Shown in pieces: positions 1 to 6,507 of a DNA stretch of 6,815 nt. A program made the translations under genes and the position numbers. How positions within the stretch are numbered: the stretch's first letter is position 1; the number at the start of each line of letters is the position of its first letter. Under the pieces are notes generated by a model, which was given only the letters and a program-made list of their open reading frames with translations, did not search any database and had not been told where the DNA came from. Origin of the DNA: Bryobacterales bacterium (GTDB lineage: Bacteria; Cyanobacteriota; Vampirovibrionia; Obscuribacterales; Obscuribacteraceae); contig CAJCHQ010000278.1 of the NCBI GenBank assembly GCA_903970295.1, positions 1-6,815 of the forward strand, in the 5' to 3' direction.

Positions 1-936
1 TTCATTCACGATCATACGATCGCTCTGGGGCATAGTAAAAAGCGACTTGCGGAAGTTCGGCGGCGGATAGAGCTGTACATTCTGCCGACACTTGGCGATA
101 AGCAAGTTCAGCACATCACGCCGGCAGACGTTCGAGAGTTGCGACACAAAATCGGCATTGAACAGGGGCACGAGGTGTTGGCAAACTGTGTCCGCCGCCA
201 GCTTTCGACCATGTTTGATCGGGCCAAGGAATGGGGTTATGCCGGTTCCGATTTTGTGAATCCAGCGAAGAGTATCAAGGATTTTAAAGAGAAGTCGCGA
301 GAGGCTTACGTCAAACCAGAGCACATGAGCATATTGGCTCGTTTTCTTGAAGATGAAGAAGAGGAAAACGAAGCAGCGAGACTAGCCATCTGGATGTTTA
401 TATTCACTGGAAAGCGCAAGATGGAAATACTTACTGCCAAATGGGAAAACATCGATGAAACCGCGAGAACGCTCTACATCCCGACCACTAAAAATGACGA
501 GCCTGAACAGTTGCCGCTAAATGACGAGGCTTGGGCCATTATCGAACGAGCAAAGAAAATTCGGATCGTCGGCAATCCTTACATATTCCCTGGCAAGAAA
601 GACGGGCAGCATTTGGTAAACATTCGCAAGCCTTGGGAGCGCATTAAAGCAAAAGCTGTGGCTGCCGGTGCCGAGAGTGTAAAGGATGTTGTCATTCATG
701 GCTTGCGACATACTGCTGCCGTCTGGCTGGTCAATCACACCGACGCAGATACTGCCTTAGTCGGCAAGGTCTTGAATCACAAATCTCCGATAGCGACCGC
801 GAAATATGCCAAATACAAAATTGCGACGAAGGGCCGAGCACTCCAGGAACTCGGCACGCTTGTTAAAGCTGCATCAGAACAGAAGCCAGCGGAAATTAAA
901 GCTTTTCCGGCGGACGTAGCCGAAGGAAACAAATAA
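1..936 (+). CDS. Tyrosine recombinase / phage-type integrase Int1, 5' partial
   Basis: Site-specific DNA strand exchange enzyme of the tyrosine recombinase family. The frame is open from base 1, so the true start lies outside the window; the TTG at 139 sits inside the N-terminal domain and is not a credible start. At least 311 residues are visible. Window residues ~20-100 are a helical core-binding domain (LPTLGDKQVQHITPADVREL), followed by the catalytic domain. Catalytic residues: Arg in FTGKRKMEIL (codon 415-417), Lys in TTKND, HxxR in HGLRHTA, His in VLNHKSP, and the nucleophile Tyr in TAKYAKY (codon 805-807), nine residues after that His. The catalytic set is complete, so the protein could be active. 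It belongs to a different sublineage from int2-int4: its spacing and motif wording differ. A strong hairpin follows its stop directly. Family assignment is firm; target site and element are unknown. Confidence 0.9.
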   Translation, partial: FIHDHTIALGHSKKRLAEVRRRIELYILPTLGDKQVQHITPADVRELRHKIGIEQGHEVLANCVRRQLSTMFDRAKEWGYAGSDFVNPAKSIKDFKEKSREAYVKPEHMSILARFLEDEEEENEAARLAIWMFIFTGKRKMEILTAKWENIDETARTLYIPTTKNDEPEQLPLNDEAWAIIERAKKIRIVGNPYIFPGKKDGQHLVNIRKPWERIKAKAVAAGAESVKDVVIHGLRHTAAVWLVNHTDADTALVGKVLNHKSPIATAKYAKYKIATKGRALQELGTLVKAASEQKPAEIKAFPADVAEGNK

Positions 937-938
937 GC

Positions 939-967
939 CCGCTTTGGTGTTGGAGACACCAGGGCGG
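939..967 (+). terminator. Strong hairpin just after int1 stop (terminator or attenuator candidate)
   Basis: Bases 939-950 pair with 956-967 around a 5-base loop (TGGAG). This gives a 12-bp stem with ten Watson-Crick pairs and two G-U pairs (as RNA). It starts two bases after the int1 stop. No T-run follows (ATCTTGACG), so it is not a textbook Rho-independent terminator. It could stabilise the int1 mRNA 3' end, attenuate read-through into the small ORFs, or be a recombinase-binding dyad. Confidence 0.45.
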
Positions 968-1006
968 ATCTTGACGAAACCCAACAGAACTTGAGGAGCG
1001 CCCGAG

Positions 1007-1144
1007 ATGATTTTAGAACAACTGATTCAGGCTACGGCAGATGACGGGGCGGCTGCAGTCGCGAACGAGCGCAGCAAGCCATTGCGGCGTGTTAATCGGC
1101 ACGCAATTAATAAAAGCGGGTCCGCCAGGTGGTATCAACACTAG
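1007..1144 (+). CDS. Small ORF, 45 aa, unknown function
   Basis: ATG at 1007 has a good SD (GAGGAG, 993-998) eight bases upstream and ends at TAG 1142-1144. The product begins MILEQLIQATADDGAAA. It has an acidic, helix-prone N-terminal half and a basic C-terminal half (NERSKPLRRVNRHAINKSG). I recognise no family. Its first residues loosely resemble those of the next small ORF (ILEQLIQA against ILEHILSA), so it could be a decayed or shortened copy of that gene, or a leader peptide for it. It sits in the 250-base gap between int1 and the 1187 ORF. The main support is the SD and start pair, so translation is plausible but unproven. Confidence 0.4.
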   Translation: MILEQLIQATADDGAAAVANERSKPLRRVNRHAINKSGSARWYQH

Positions 1145-1186
1145 ACGAACCCTTGACACACAACCGCTCGCACGGAGGTACGCCCA

Positions 1187-1417
1187 TTGCATATTTTAGA
1201 ACATATTCTGTCGGCCTTGTGTCGAGCCGACCGAACAGTAACTCTCACATGGTCTGATGGCTTAGCTATCGAGCCCGGTGACGTCGATAGCGGCTACTCG
1301 GTAACAATCAGTCCGCCGGGACTGCCGGATGAATGCGACTGGCAAGGATTTGGTTATACGCCTGTGGCTGCCGTTTTCAATGCGGTGGCCGACTTGTTGC
1401 GGGAGGCGGCGGCATGA
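1187..1417 (+). CDS. Small hypothetical protein (76 aa) coupled to recombinase Int2
   Basis: Start is a TTG at 1187, chosen because GGAGG (1174-1178) lies eight bases upstream and an in-frame TGA at 1154-1156 excludes a longer form. The stop TGA (1415-1417) overlaps the ATG of int2 (1414) as ATGA, the classic arrangement for translational coupling, so the protein is probably made together with the recombinase. The sequence looks like a small alpha/beta fold: an N-terminal helix (HILEHILSALCRAD), beta-rich middle (TVTLTWSDG, YSVTISPPG) and C-terminal helix (AVFNAVADLLREAAA). I do not recognise a family. A directionality or accessory factor for the adjacent recombinase is one possibility, inferred from position only. 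Confidence 0.7.
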   Translation: MHILEHILSALCRADRTVTLTWSDGLAIEPGDVDSGYSVTISPPGLPDECDWQGFGYTPVAAVFNAVADLLREAAA

Positions 1418-2838
1418 GCAAGCCCACACCTAATGTCAAACAGCAAGCACCAACACTCGCCACTGTCTGGCGAGACTACAGAGGCGCTAAGAACCTTGAG
1501 GAGTCCACGATGCGCCTGTATGACAGCAACTTAAACAAGCATCTCTCAGACTGGCTCAAGCTGCCAATTAGTGAGATAACGAAAGCGAATATTGAGGCGC
1601 GGCACGCTCGAGTATCGGAGACTGCGCCCGGCATAGCAAACGTCACGATGCGTATACTGCGCGCTCTGTTTTATTACGCGATGGAGCGCTATGACAATGC
1701 TGACGGACAGCCGCTGATCAAGGTCAATCCTGTTCTCATCCTGAAGCGAGGCGGTTGGAATCCAGAGCAACCGCGACAGCGTTATGTTCATCGCGACCAG
1801 TACCGCAGCTGGTATCTGGCACTGATGAAAGTCAGACGCGAAACGATCAGGGACTTTTTCATGTTCCTGGCATTCACCGGTTGCCGTAAGACCGAGGCGT
1901 GTCGCCTCAAGTGGGAGGACGTCAATTTTGAATTGCGGCAAGTGACAGTCCGTAAGACGAAAAATCACCGCGACCACACGCTGCCGGTGTGCGCCTACGT
2001 TATGGCTTTACTAGCCAGACGCCATGCAGCTCGAGCGCCGCGATCGCTCTAAGTATTTCCCAAACGCACGCATGACGCACCATTGCCGAGCGAGGATGTG
2101 TATTACGCAGTGCTGTCTACGTTCGGTCGCGCTGGCTACGGCAGCCGGTGGTCGCCACACGACATCCGCCGCAGCTGGGCCACGCTTGCGCATAGCATGA
2201 AAATTCCGCAAGAGGACATCGGCAAGATGCTCGATCACACGACTAAAAATGTCACCGCTCGGTACATCATTTTCGATCCAGAGGTCTACCGCAAAGAGGT
2301 CGAGGCTATCGGCATGGTGCTGACTCAAGCAATGGGGATCGATCAAGTCATGGTTGAGGCTGTCGACATGCCTCGCATCACTATGATCGAGGAAAAGCGC
2401 ACTCAGACTAAGCTCAAGAATGTCTCTCTGGTTCAAGCATGGCTCGATTTTCGCTGGTCGTCAAAATTCGACCGCGACAAAGAAGAGATGTGGGAGTCCA
2501 CTTTTGAAAAAGCATTCAAGCCTTATCAAAAAAAGTGGATTCAAAATATCCGACCATTTTGGATCGAGCGCCACCATAAAGCGCTGACACACGAACACGG
2601 CGTCACATTTGGTGACCTTGCCCTAGTCATATTGAATGACGTCCTTGAGTTCGCCGTGCATGAGTACGTCGACGGTAAGGGTAAGCCCGTGCTCGCTGTT
2701 AATCCGGCTGCCGCTGTGCTGGCAGAGCGATCAGAGCAATTCACTCGCCTGGCAGCTAGCCTCGGTTTCGACAAAGCCAAGACAAACGAGGAGGTACGGT
2801 TCATCGCGGACACTGTGTGCCGGCTGGTGAGGCGATGA
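1414..2838 (+). pseudogene. Tyrosine recombinase Int2 with in-frame stop and second core-binding domain
   Basis: ATG at 1414 has GGGAGG (1401-1406) upstream and overlaps the preceding gene by ATGA. The frame is single and continuous to TGA 2836-2838 except for TAA at 2050-2052 (codon 213). That codon lies just before VFP, where int3 and int4 have Trp and int1 has Tyr. Read through, the protein is about 474 aa. Residues ~14-112 form a core-binding domain ending in VNPVLIL. The catalytic domain carries Arg158 (FTGCRKTE), Lys183 (KTKN), His249/Arg252 (PHDIRRS), His275 (LDHTT) and Tyr284 (TARYII). Residues ~336-436 repeat the core-binding pattern (SLVQAWLDFR ... PVLAVNPAA), an unusual C-terminal addition. 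The product made up to the stop (212 aa) lacks HxxR and the nucleophilic Tyr, so it should be inactive. It could be a recent nonsense mutant or a sequencing error, since the other 473 codons are clean. Confidence 0.85.
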
Positions 2839-3038
2839 CTCCCAAACTTCCGATCCATCTCACTCGATGCGAACTGACACTAATAGTCGATGCGCTTGTA
2901 AAAACTAAATCCACGCACGCTCGACTTCTCAAAGAAATCCAACTAGGGACTCGTCTCTGGCATATCCGCGAGGCTATGCCGCGCAGTTCCAGACGTGGAC
3001 GAATCACCAAAAATAGAGGCACGAAATTAAATGTATAG
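2835..3038 (+). CDS. Small basic hypothetical protein (67 aa) between Int2 and Int3
   Basis: ATG at 2835 overlaps the int2 stop as ATGA, with a GGTGAGG SD-like stretch (2826-2832) just upstream. It ends at TAG 3036-3038, inside int3, whose ATG is at 3031, so it is coupled at both ends. The protein starts MTPKLPIHLTRCELTLIVDA, has a helical middle (LVKTKSTHARLLKEIQLGTR) and a strongly basic tail (RSSRRGRITKNRGTKLNV). The charge and size fit a nucleic-acid-binding accessory protein such as a recombination directionality factor, but I see no recognised helix-turn-helix and that role is inference. It occupies the same slot relative to int3 that the 1187 ORF has relative to int2, without clear sequence similarity to it. 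Confidence 0.65.
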   Translation: MTPKLPIHLTRCELTLIVDALVKTKSTHARLLKEIQLGTRLWHIREAMPRSSRRGRITKNRGTKLNV

Positions 3039-4044
3039 CCAACCAAGCACAACAGCAAAAAACCCTACTCTCAACGAGGTCTTTCAAGACTTCGTTATCT
3101 ACCGCAAAATCAAGAAGGGGACCGTTGAACACTACGGCGACCTATTGTCGCGATACGCAGGGGACTGGCTTCATCTGCCAATCGCCTCAATCGGACGAGA
3201 GGATATTCAAATGCGACACCACTTCATCACCCACGCCAATGGTCCCGTGGCCGCCAACGTCACCATGCGCGTCATTTCCTCGATCATGACTTATGCCATG
3301 TTCAGATATCGCGGGCTGCTCACTGAGAATCCAGTTCTTGCCCTGACTCAGTTGCGGGCTTGGAATAAACCTAAGCCCAAACACCGATACATCAAAAATC
3401 ATGAACTCGGCCGATGGTACATGGCTCTGAACGATCTCATCTCAGACAACTTGCGCGACAGCCTGCTCCTAATGCTGTTCACTGGTCTGAGAAAGGGTGA
3501 GGCTGCGAGTCTCCTCTGGGAGGATGTCCAGTTCGCCAATCGATCATTCGTCGTTCGTGACACTAAAAATGGCGAAGATCATCAGATGCCCATGTGCTCT
3601 TTCGTGTATGAAATGCTCTCTTATCGACACAACAAAGCCATAAGCGCATGGGTTTTTCCGAATCAATCACTGTCCGGACCAATGTCGTCGAACTCAAGCA
3701 GCTATGAGCGCGTTGGCTATAAGTGTGGTGTCAAATTCAGTCCGCATGACCTGAGACGAACCTTTGTCACCATTGCCGTTTTCGTGAAAACGCCTCATTA
3801 CCATCTAAAACAGTTGGTAAATCACGCTGGAGGAACCGATGTCACATTCAAGCACTACATCATCAAAGACATCGAGCCCTTGCGGGAAGCATCAGAAAGA
3901 ATCTGTTATGCGCTCAAACACTATCTCGGCATCACGCGCTACGAGCCTATCCATCGCCCATCCCGCGAGCTCCCTGCACTATACACCCCGTATCGGCAGC
4001 CGCCTGCGTTGACGTGTAAATCAGAGACTTACGTCATCACCTGA
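3031..4044 (+). CDS. Tyrosine recombinase Int3, apparently intact
   Basis: A 337-aa tyrosine recombinase. The ATG at 3031 lies 8 bp inside the preceding small ORF, with AGAGG (3015-3019) upstream. Residues ~12-105 are the core-binding domain (TLNEVFQDFVIY, ending in TENPVLAL). The catalytic domain has Arg154 (FTGLRKGE), Lys179 (DTKN), His239/Arg242 (PHDLRRTF), His265 (VNHAGG) and Tyr276 (FKHYII). The His-Tyr spacing is two residues longer than in int1 and int2, a feature shared with int4. The C-terminal ~35 residues after HYLG are proline- and arginine-rich and not recognisable. Length is normal for the family and no motif is missing, so this is the best candidate for the active enzyme of the array. 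It is clearly paralogous to int4 (RKIKKGT, QMRHH, SSIMTYA, DTKN and NHAGG all shared) and more distantly related to int2. Confidence 0.92.
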   Translation: MYSQPSTTAKNPTLNEVFQDFVIYRKIKKGTVEHYGDLLSRYAGDWLHLPIASIGREDIQMRHHFITHANGPVAANVTMRVISSIMTYAMFRYRGLLTENPVLALTQLRAWNKPKPKHRYIKNHELGRWYMALNDLISDNLRDSLLLMLFTGLRKGEAASLLWEDVQFANRSFVVRDTKNGEDHQMPMCSFVYEMLSYRHNKAISAWVFPNQSLSGPMSSNSSSYERVGYKCGVKFSPHDLRRTFVTIAVFVKTPHYHLKQLVNHAGGTDVTFKHYIIKDIEPLREASERICYALKHYLGITRYEPIHRPSRELPALYTPYRQPPALTCKSETYVIT

Positions 4045-4159
4045 TTTCACGTTCACTCGTTCCCGCGGCTCGATGACACTGATATCGTCGAGGCTGAAGA
4101 AATCTGACCGTTAACTTTGGTTGCCCTGACTAAAAGCAGCATGCGCAAGACAAAAGCCT
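4045..4159. other. Intergenic stretch between convergent int3 and the DUF4352 gene
   Basis: 115 bases with no supportable gene. No clear terminator hairpin is visible for either gene. It contains the left copy (4075-4083) of the 9-bp direct repeat that also occurs at 4935-4943. A possible ATG at 4073 opens only 13 codons (MTLISSRLKK...) and has no SD. Confidence 0.6.
4075..4083 (+). repeat. 9-bp direct repeat GACACTGAT, left copy
   Basis: GACACTGAT occurs here and again, in the same orientation, at 4935-4943. The two copies bracket about 850 bp holding only the minus-strand DUF4352 gene. The right copy falls just upstream of where int4 homology to int3 starts. It could be a target-site duplication or a recombinase crossover core. 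A 9-mer match between two such flanks can also arise by chance, and no terminal inverted repeats are evident. Confidence 0.35.
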
Positions 4160-4846
4160 TTACTGCATGTCAACATCGACGCCGGCTCCAGAAAACAACT
4201 CGCTGCTTGGGACATGCAAAAACAAGTCGGATTTGGTGGCATGATCTGGAACTTCAAAAGCCGTCATACTAGCTTTTCGAATGCCTGGCTGTAATTCCGA
4301 CAAAATCAAATCCGCCTTGTCGCCAGACATTGCTAGCGCGCTGATCGCCTCGCTTTCCGGGCTATATTCTGTTCCGCTAGGGGTTTTCAATCGGAAATTA
4401 TCCGATAGGACAGTCGCTGTCTTATTTCCATGGTTCAGAACACTGTAGTTCACAATCACAAACGAAGCCCCCTTTTCTGCGGTCTTACTGGCGAATGAAT
4501 TGCTTCCAATCTTTTTCTTTATGGATGGCTTAGAAAATTTGTATTCCAAACCATCAATCGTGACTGATTGACCTATTCGAAAATGTTTTTCTGCAACTCC
4601 TTGCGATTCAGATGCTGGCAGAGCGGCTGTCTTGGTCGCATCGCTAACGGCAGAATTCAAAATGCTTCCCGTTCCAATGATCAATGCCGCGCAACCACCA
4701 AGCCCTAAAACACAAATTCCGCACAAAACAGCAACAATACTGACACCGCCAATTTTCTTACCGCAGTGCTTGCAAAGCTTGGCCGCCTTTTGGATTTCCT
4801 CGGCACAATGAGGGCATTTTTTAGTGGTGATCGGGTCCGCTACCAT
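4160..4846 (-). CDS. Zinc ribbon - transmembrane - DUF4352 protein (228 aa)
   Basis: Start chosen at ATG 4846-4844: it has GGAG eight bases upstream and leads straight into the zinc ribbon. An in-frame ATG at 5020 would add 58 unrelated residues antisense to int4. Residues 9-31 are a short zinc ribbon with Cys11, Cys14, Cys25 and Cys28 (KKCPHCAEEIQKAAKLCKHC). Residues ~34-60 are one hydrophobic membrane segment, then a linker to ~87. Residues ~88-215 match the DUF4352 pattern, an immunoglobulin-like beta domain (HFRIGQSVTIDGLEYKFSKP, FVIVNYSVLNHGNKTATV, SELQPGIRK, FEVPD). Expected topology is ribbon inside and DUF4352 outside the inner membrane. Function is unknown; members are often accessory genes. 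It runs against the recombinases, so it is probably independent cargo with its own promoter upstream of 4846. Confidence 0.88.
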   Translation of the reverse strand: MVADPITTKKCPHCAEEIQKAAKLCKHCGKKIGGVSIVAVLCGICVLGLGGCAALIIGTGSILNSAVSDATKTAALPASESQGVAEKHFRIGQSVTIDGLEYKFSKPSIKKKIGSNSFASKTAEKGASFVIVNYSVLNHGNKTATVLSDNFRLKTPSGTEYSPESEAISALAMSGDKADLILSELQPGIRKASMTAFEVPDHATKSDLFLHVPSSELFSGAGVDVDMQ

Positions 4847-4951
4847 CTCGATTTCTCCAACGGTGGAATCAATCCAACGTTCCCAATTGACTCTGTTTTC
4901 TAACACCAACCCACAGACCAGCCGGTCTATAAACGACACTGATTTACGGTT
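4847..4951 (-). promoter_or_regulatory. Likely promoter/leader region of the DUF4352 gene, with a short dyad
   Basis: This is the upstream region of the minus-strand gene. On that strand, GGAG sits eight bases before the ATG. A perfect short dyad AGACC-AGCC-GGTCT lies at 4915-4928 and next to it is TTTATA (4929-4934), a fair -10 match. No good -35 lies at normal spacing. The dyad could be an operator, but this is only pattern-based. Confidence 0.3.
4935..4943 (+). repeat. 9-bp direct repeat GACACTGAT, right copy
   Basis: Second copy of the repeat at 4075-4083, same orientation. It lies just before the point where the int4 fragment resumes similarity to the start of int3. The sequence after it (4943-4969) still resembles a recombinase N-terminus, V-L-S-F-V-L-R against int3 V-F-Q-D-F-V-I-Y-R, with small gaps. 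Confidence 0.35.
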
Positions 4952-5852
4952 TTGTCCTTTGTTCTTCGTAAAATCAAAAAAGGCACCATGGATCACTATG
5001 CACGGATGATGAACGCACACTTACGCGACTGGCTTGAGCAGCCAGTCGTAAACATCGGACGTGATGAGGTGCAAATGCGCCACCATCAAATCAGCTATCA
5101 GGATGGGCCGGCGGTCGCAAATTCAACGATGAGAATGCTTTCATCGATCATGACTTATGCAGCCTTCCGCTACCCGCTCAGCGACAAACGAACCAATCAT
5201 TAGAGAAAACCCGGTCATGGTGCTGAGCCAGCTTAGGAGCTGGAACAAGTCAGAGCCTAAGCGACGCATGATCAAAAAAGAGGATCTGCGCCAGTGGTAC
5301 CAAGCGGTGATCGCAATAAATAGCCCCAACACGCCCGACTATCTGCTGTTGATCATGTTCACCGGGTTGAGAAAAGGCGAAGCTGGCGGTTTGCTCTGGG
5401 AAGATGTTTCGCTCTATGAGCGCACTTTCGTCATTCGTGATACCAAGAACAGCAAAGACCATCTCTTGCCTATGTGCTCATTCGTGTTCGACCTTCTGAG
5501 CCGCCGCAAAGAGAACGCAACGACCCCATGGGTGTTTCCAAACCGAAAGAAAAATGGTCCGATGTCGACTGAATCCACCACTATGTATGACCGAATTTGT
5601 CGTGACACCGGCATAGCCTTCAGCCCGCATGATTTGCGCAGGACTTTTGTGACCATGGCCGTTAGCGTCAAAACCGATCACTACCAGCTCAAACAGCTGA
5701 TCAACCATGCTGGCGGCGGCGATGTCACCTTCAGGCACTACATCATTCGCGACGTGGATGCCCTGCGAGAGCCAGCCGAGAAGATTTGCCAGGCGTTCAA
5801 ATACTTTCTCGGAATGACAGGCTATGAGCCCGAATCGCAACGGCACTATTAA
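4952..5852 (+). pseudogene. Tyrosine recombinase Int4, 5'-truncated and frameshifted paralogue of Int3
   Basis: Two frames together make one recombinase. From 4952 to 5203 the frame encodes the core-binding domain (RKIKKGTMDHY, QMRHHQISYQ, SSIMTYAAFRY). From about 5189 to 5852 another frame encodes the rest (NEPIIRENPVMVL onward). Removing one A from AAA at 5186-5188 restores FRYPLSDNEPIIRENPV, which aligns without gaps to the int2 sequence from ERYDNADGQP. Int3's first ~20 residues have no good match and there is no SD or start, with a TGA at 4940-4942 closing the frame upstream. Catalytic residues all survive: Arg (FTGLRKGE, codon 5370-5372), Lys (DTKN), PHDLRRT, NHAGGG and Tyr (FRHYII, codon 5739-5741). 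This suggests recent inactivation. It is nearest to int3 within the window and probably arose by tandem duplication. Confidence 0.88.
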
Positions 5853-6018
5853 TTGTTGCCGGTGGTTAACAGTGACAACTCGCCACCGTTCTTGCTGACA
5901 TTCGAACCTGAATCGTTACTGTGCGAAGTCGAAATGGTACAGGAGGAGTAGACGGAAATCTCAGATGATGGAATCTTGGCCCACCTTGCGCTGTCATTGC
6001 TTCTTATCCATTTGAGCT
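5853..6018. other. Intergenic region between convergent int4 and HEPN-like gene
   Basis: 166 bases with no supportable ORF; the longest SD-led candidate near 5964 is only 15 codons. A possible hairpin pairs CGGTGG (5860-5865) with CCACCG (5883-5888) over a 17-base loop and is followed by TTCTT. This is a weak terminator candidate for int4. No tRNA end or obvious attachment-site repeat is visible. Confidence 0.5.
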
Positions 6019-6501
6019 TTACGGCGCATTGAGCTGAACCAATTGGTTGATGTAATTCAGGAGTGTATTGGCATCGGTTATCTGTTTTTTCAGAGTCGCG
6101 ACTTTCGGGGAATAGTCGCCTTTATAGTCGGCTTCCACTCTTTCGTCGCACAGTTCTGCAAGAATCTGGGAAACACTCTGCCTTATTTGGTCTTTTTTTC
6201 GATCACCCGTGGCCTTCCTGAATGATCTTTGGACGTGCGCGTGAACACTTCTGAGGGCTTTTTCGCATCTTTCGATATCTTCACGATTGAACCGCTGCCC
6301 CTCATGCTGTCGACGAGCCATATTTAGGCATAACTCCGCTTCGACTTCCATCAGGTATTCTTTCGCAATATTGAAAACCGCATAATAAGCCCTGCTAATT
6401 CCACAACGCAGCTTCGAATCCGTCAAAGCATCAGGCTCAGGCGGGATTTGGTCTTTCAGCTCAGTAGCTAAATCTAAGTAAGCTTTCCAATCAAAAGCCA
6501 T
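6019..6501 (-). CDS. HEPN-like helical protein (160 aa), possible toxin-type partner
   Basis: ATG at 6501-6499, six bases after the stop of the upstream gene; no strong SD is visible, so translation is probably coupled. The N-terminus has the pattern of small HEPN-domain proteins: FDWKAYLDLATEL, then SKLRCGISRAYYAVFNIAKEYL at residues ~29-50, a HEG segment near 66-68, a long charged helix and LCDERVEADYKGDY near 117-130. HEPN proteins are all-helical and many act as RNases in toxin-antitoxin or defence systems. I do not see a clear R-x4-6-H catalytic motif: after the ADY the expected His is absent and AVFN has Asn where relatives often have His. It could therefore be a non-nuclease member or a different active-site variant. 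Operon position suggests it works with the 6508 gene product. Confidence 0.7.
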   Translation of the reverse strand: MAFDWKAYLDLATELKDQIPPEPDALTDSKLRCGISRAYYAVFNIAKEYLMEVEAELCLNMARRQHEGQRFNREDIERCEKALRSVHAHVQRSFRKATGDRKKDQIRQSVSQILAELCDERVEADYKGDYSPKVATLKKQITDANTLLNYINQLVQLNAP

Positions 6502-6507
6502 TGAAGG

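Noticed and set aside
1153..1158. TTGACA as a -35 box for the 1187 gene
   Set aside because: No acceptable -10 box lies 16-18 bases downstream; that region is the SD itself.
1546..1977. 143-aa minus-strand open frame, and the other antisense frames over the recombinases
   Set aside because: They are shadows of conserved recombinase coding sequence, with no SD support and no recognisable domain.
2083..2838. Independent gene starting at TTG 2083 for the C-terminal half of int2
   Set aside because: No SD precedes it and it begins in the middle of the catalytic domain. The upstream part is in the same frame and aligns with int3 across the stop.
1..4044. Recombinase-in-trio (RIT) element formed by int1-int3
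   Set aside because: RIT recombinases abut or overlap directly and come as three defined subfamilies. Here small ORFs intervene, a fourth copy exists, and int2-int4 are close to one another while int1 is different.
4679..4750. Lipobox-like LGLGGC in the DUF4352 protein, suggesting a lipoprotein
   Set aside because: A zinc ribbon of more than 30 residues precedes the hydrophobic segment, which does not fit a lipoprotein signal peptide. A single membrane anchor fits better.
4847..5020. Longer start (ATG at 5020) for the DUF4352 protein
   Set aside because: The extra 58 residues have no domain character and lie antisense to int4. The ATG at 4846 has a well-placed SD and leads directly into the zinc ribbon.
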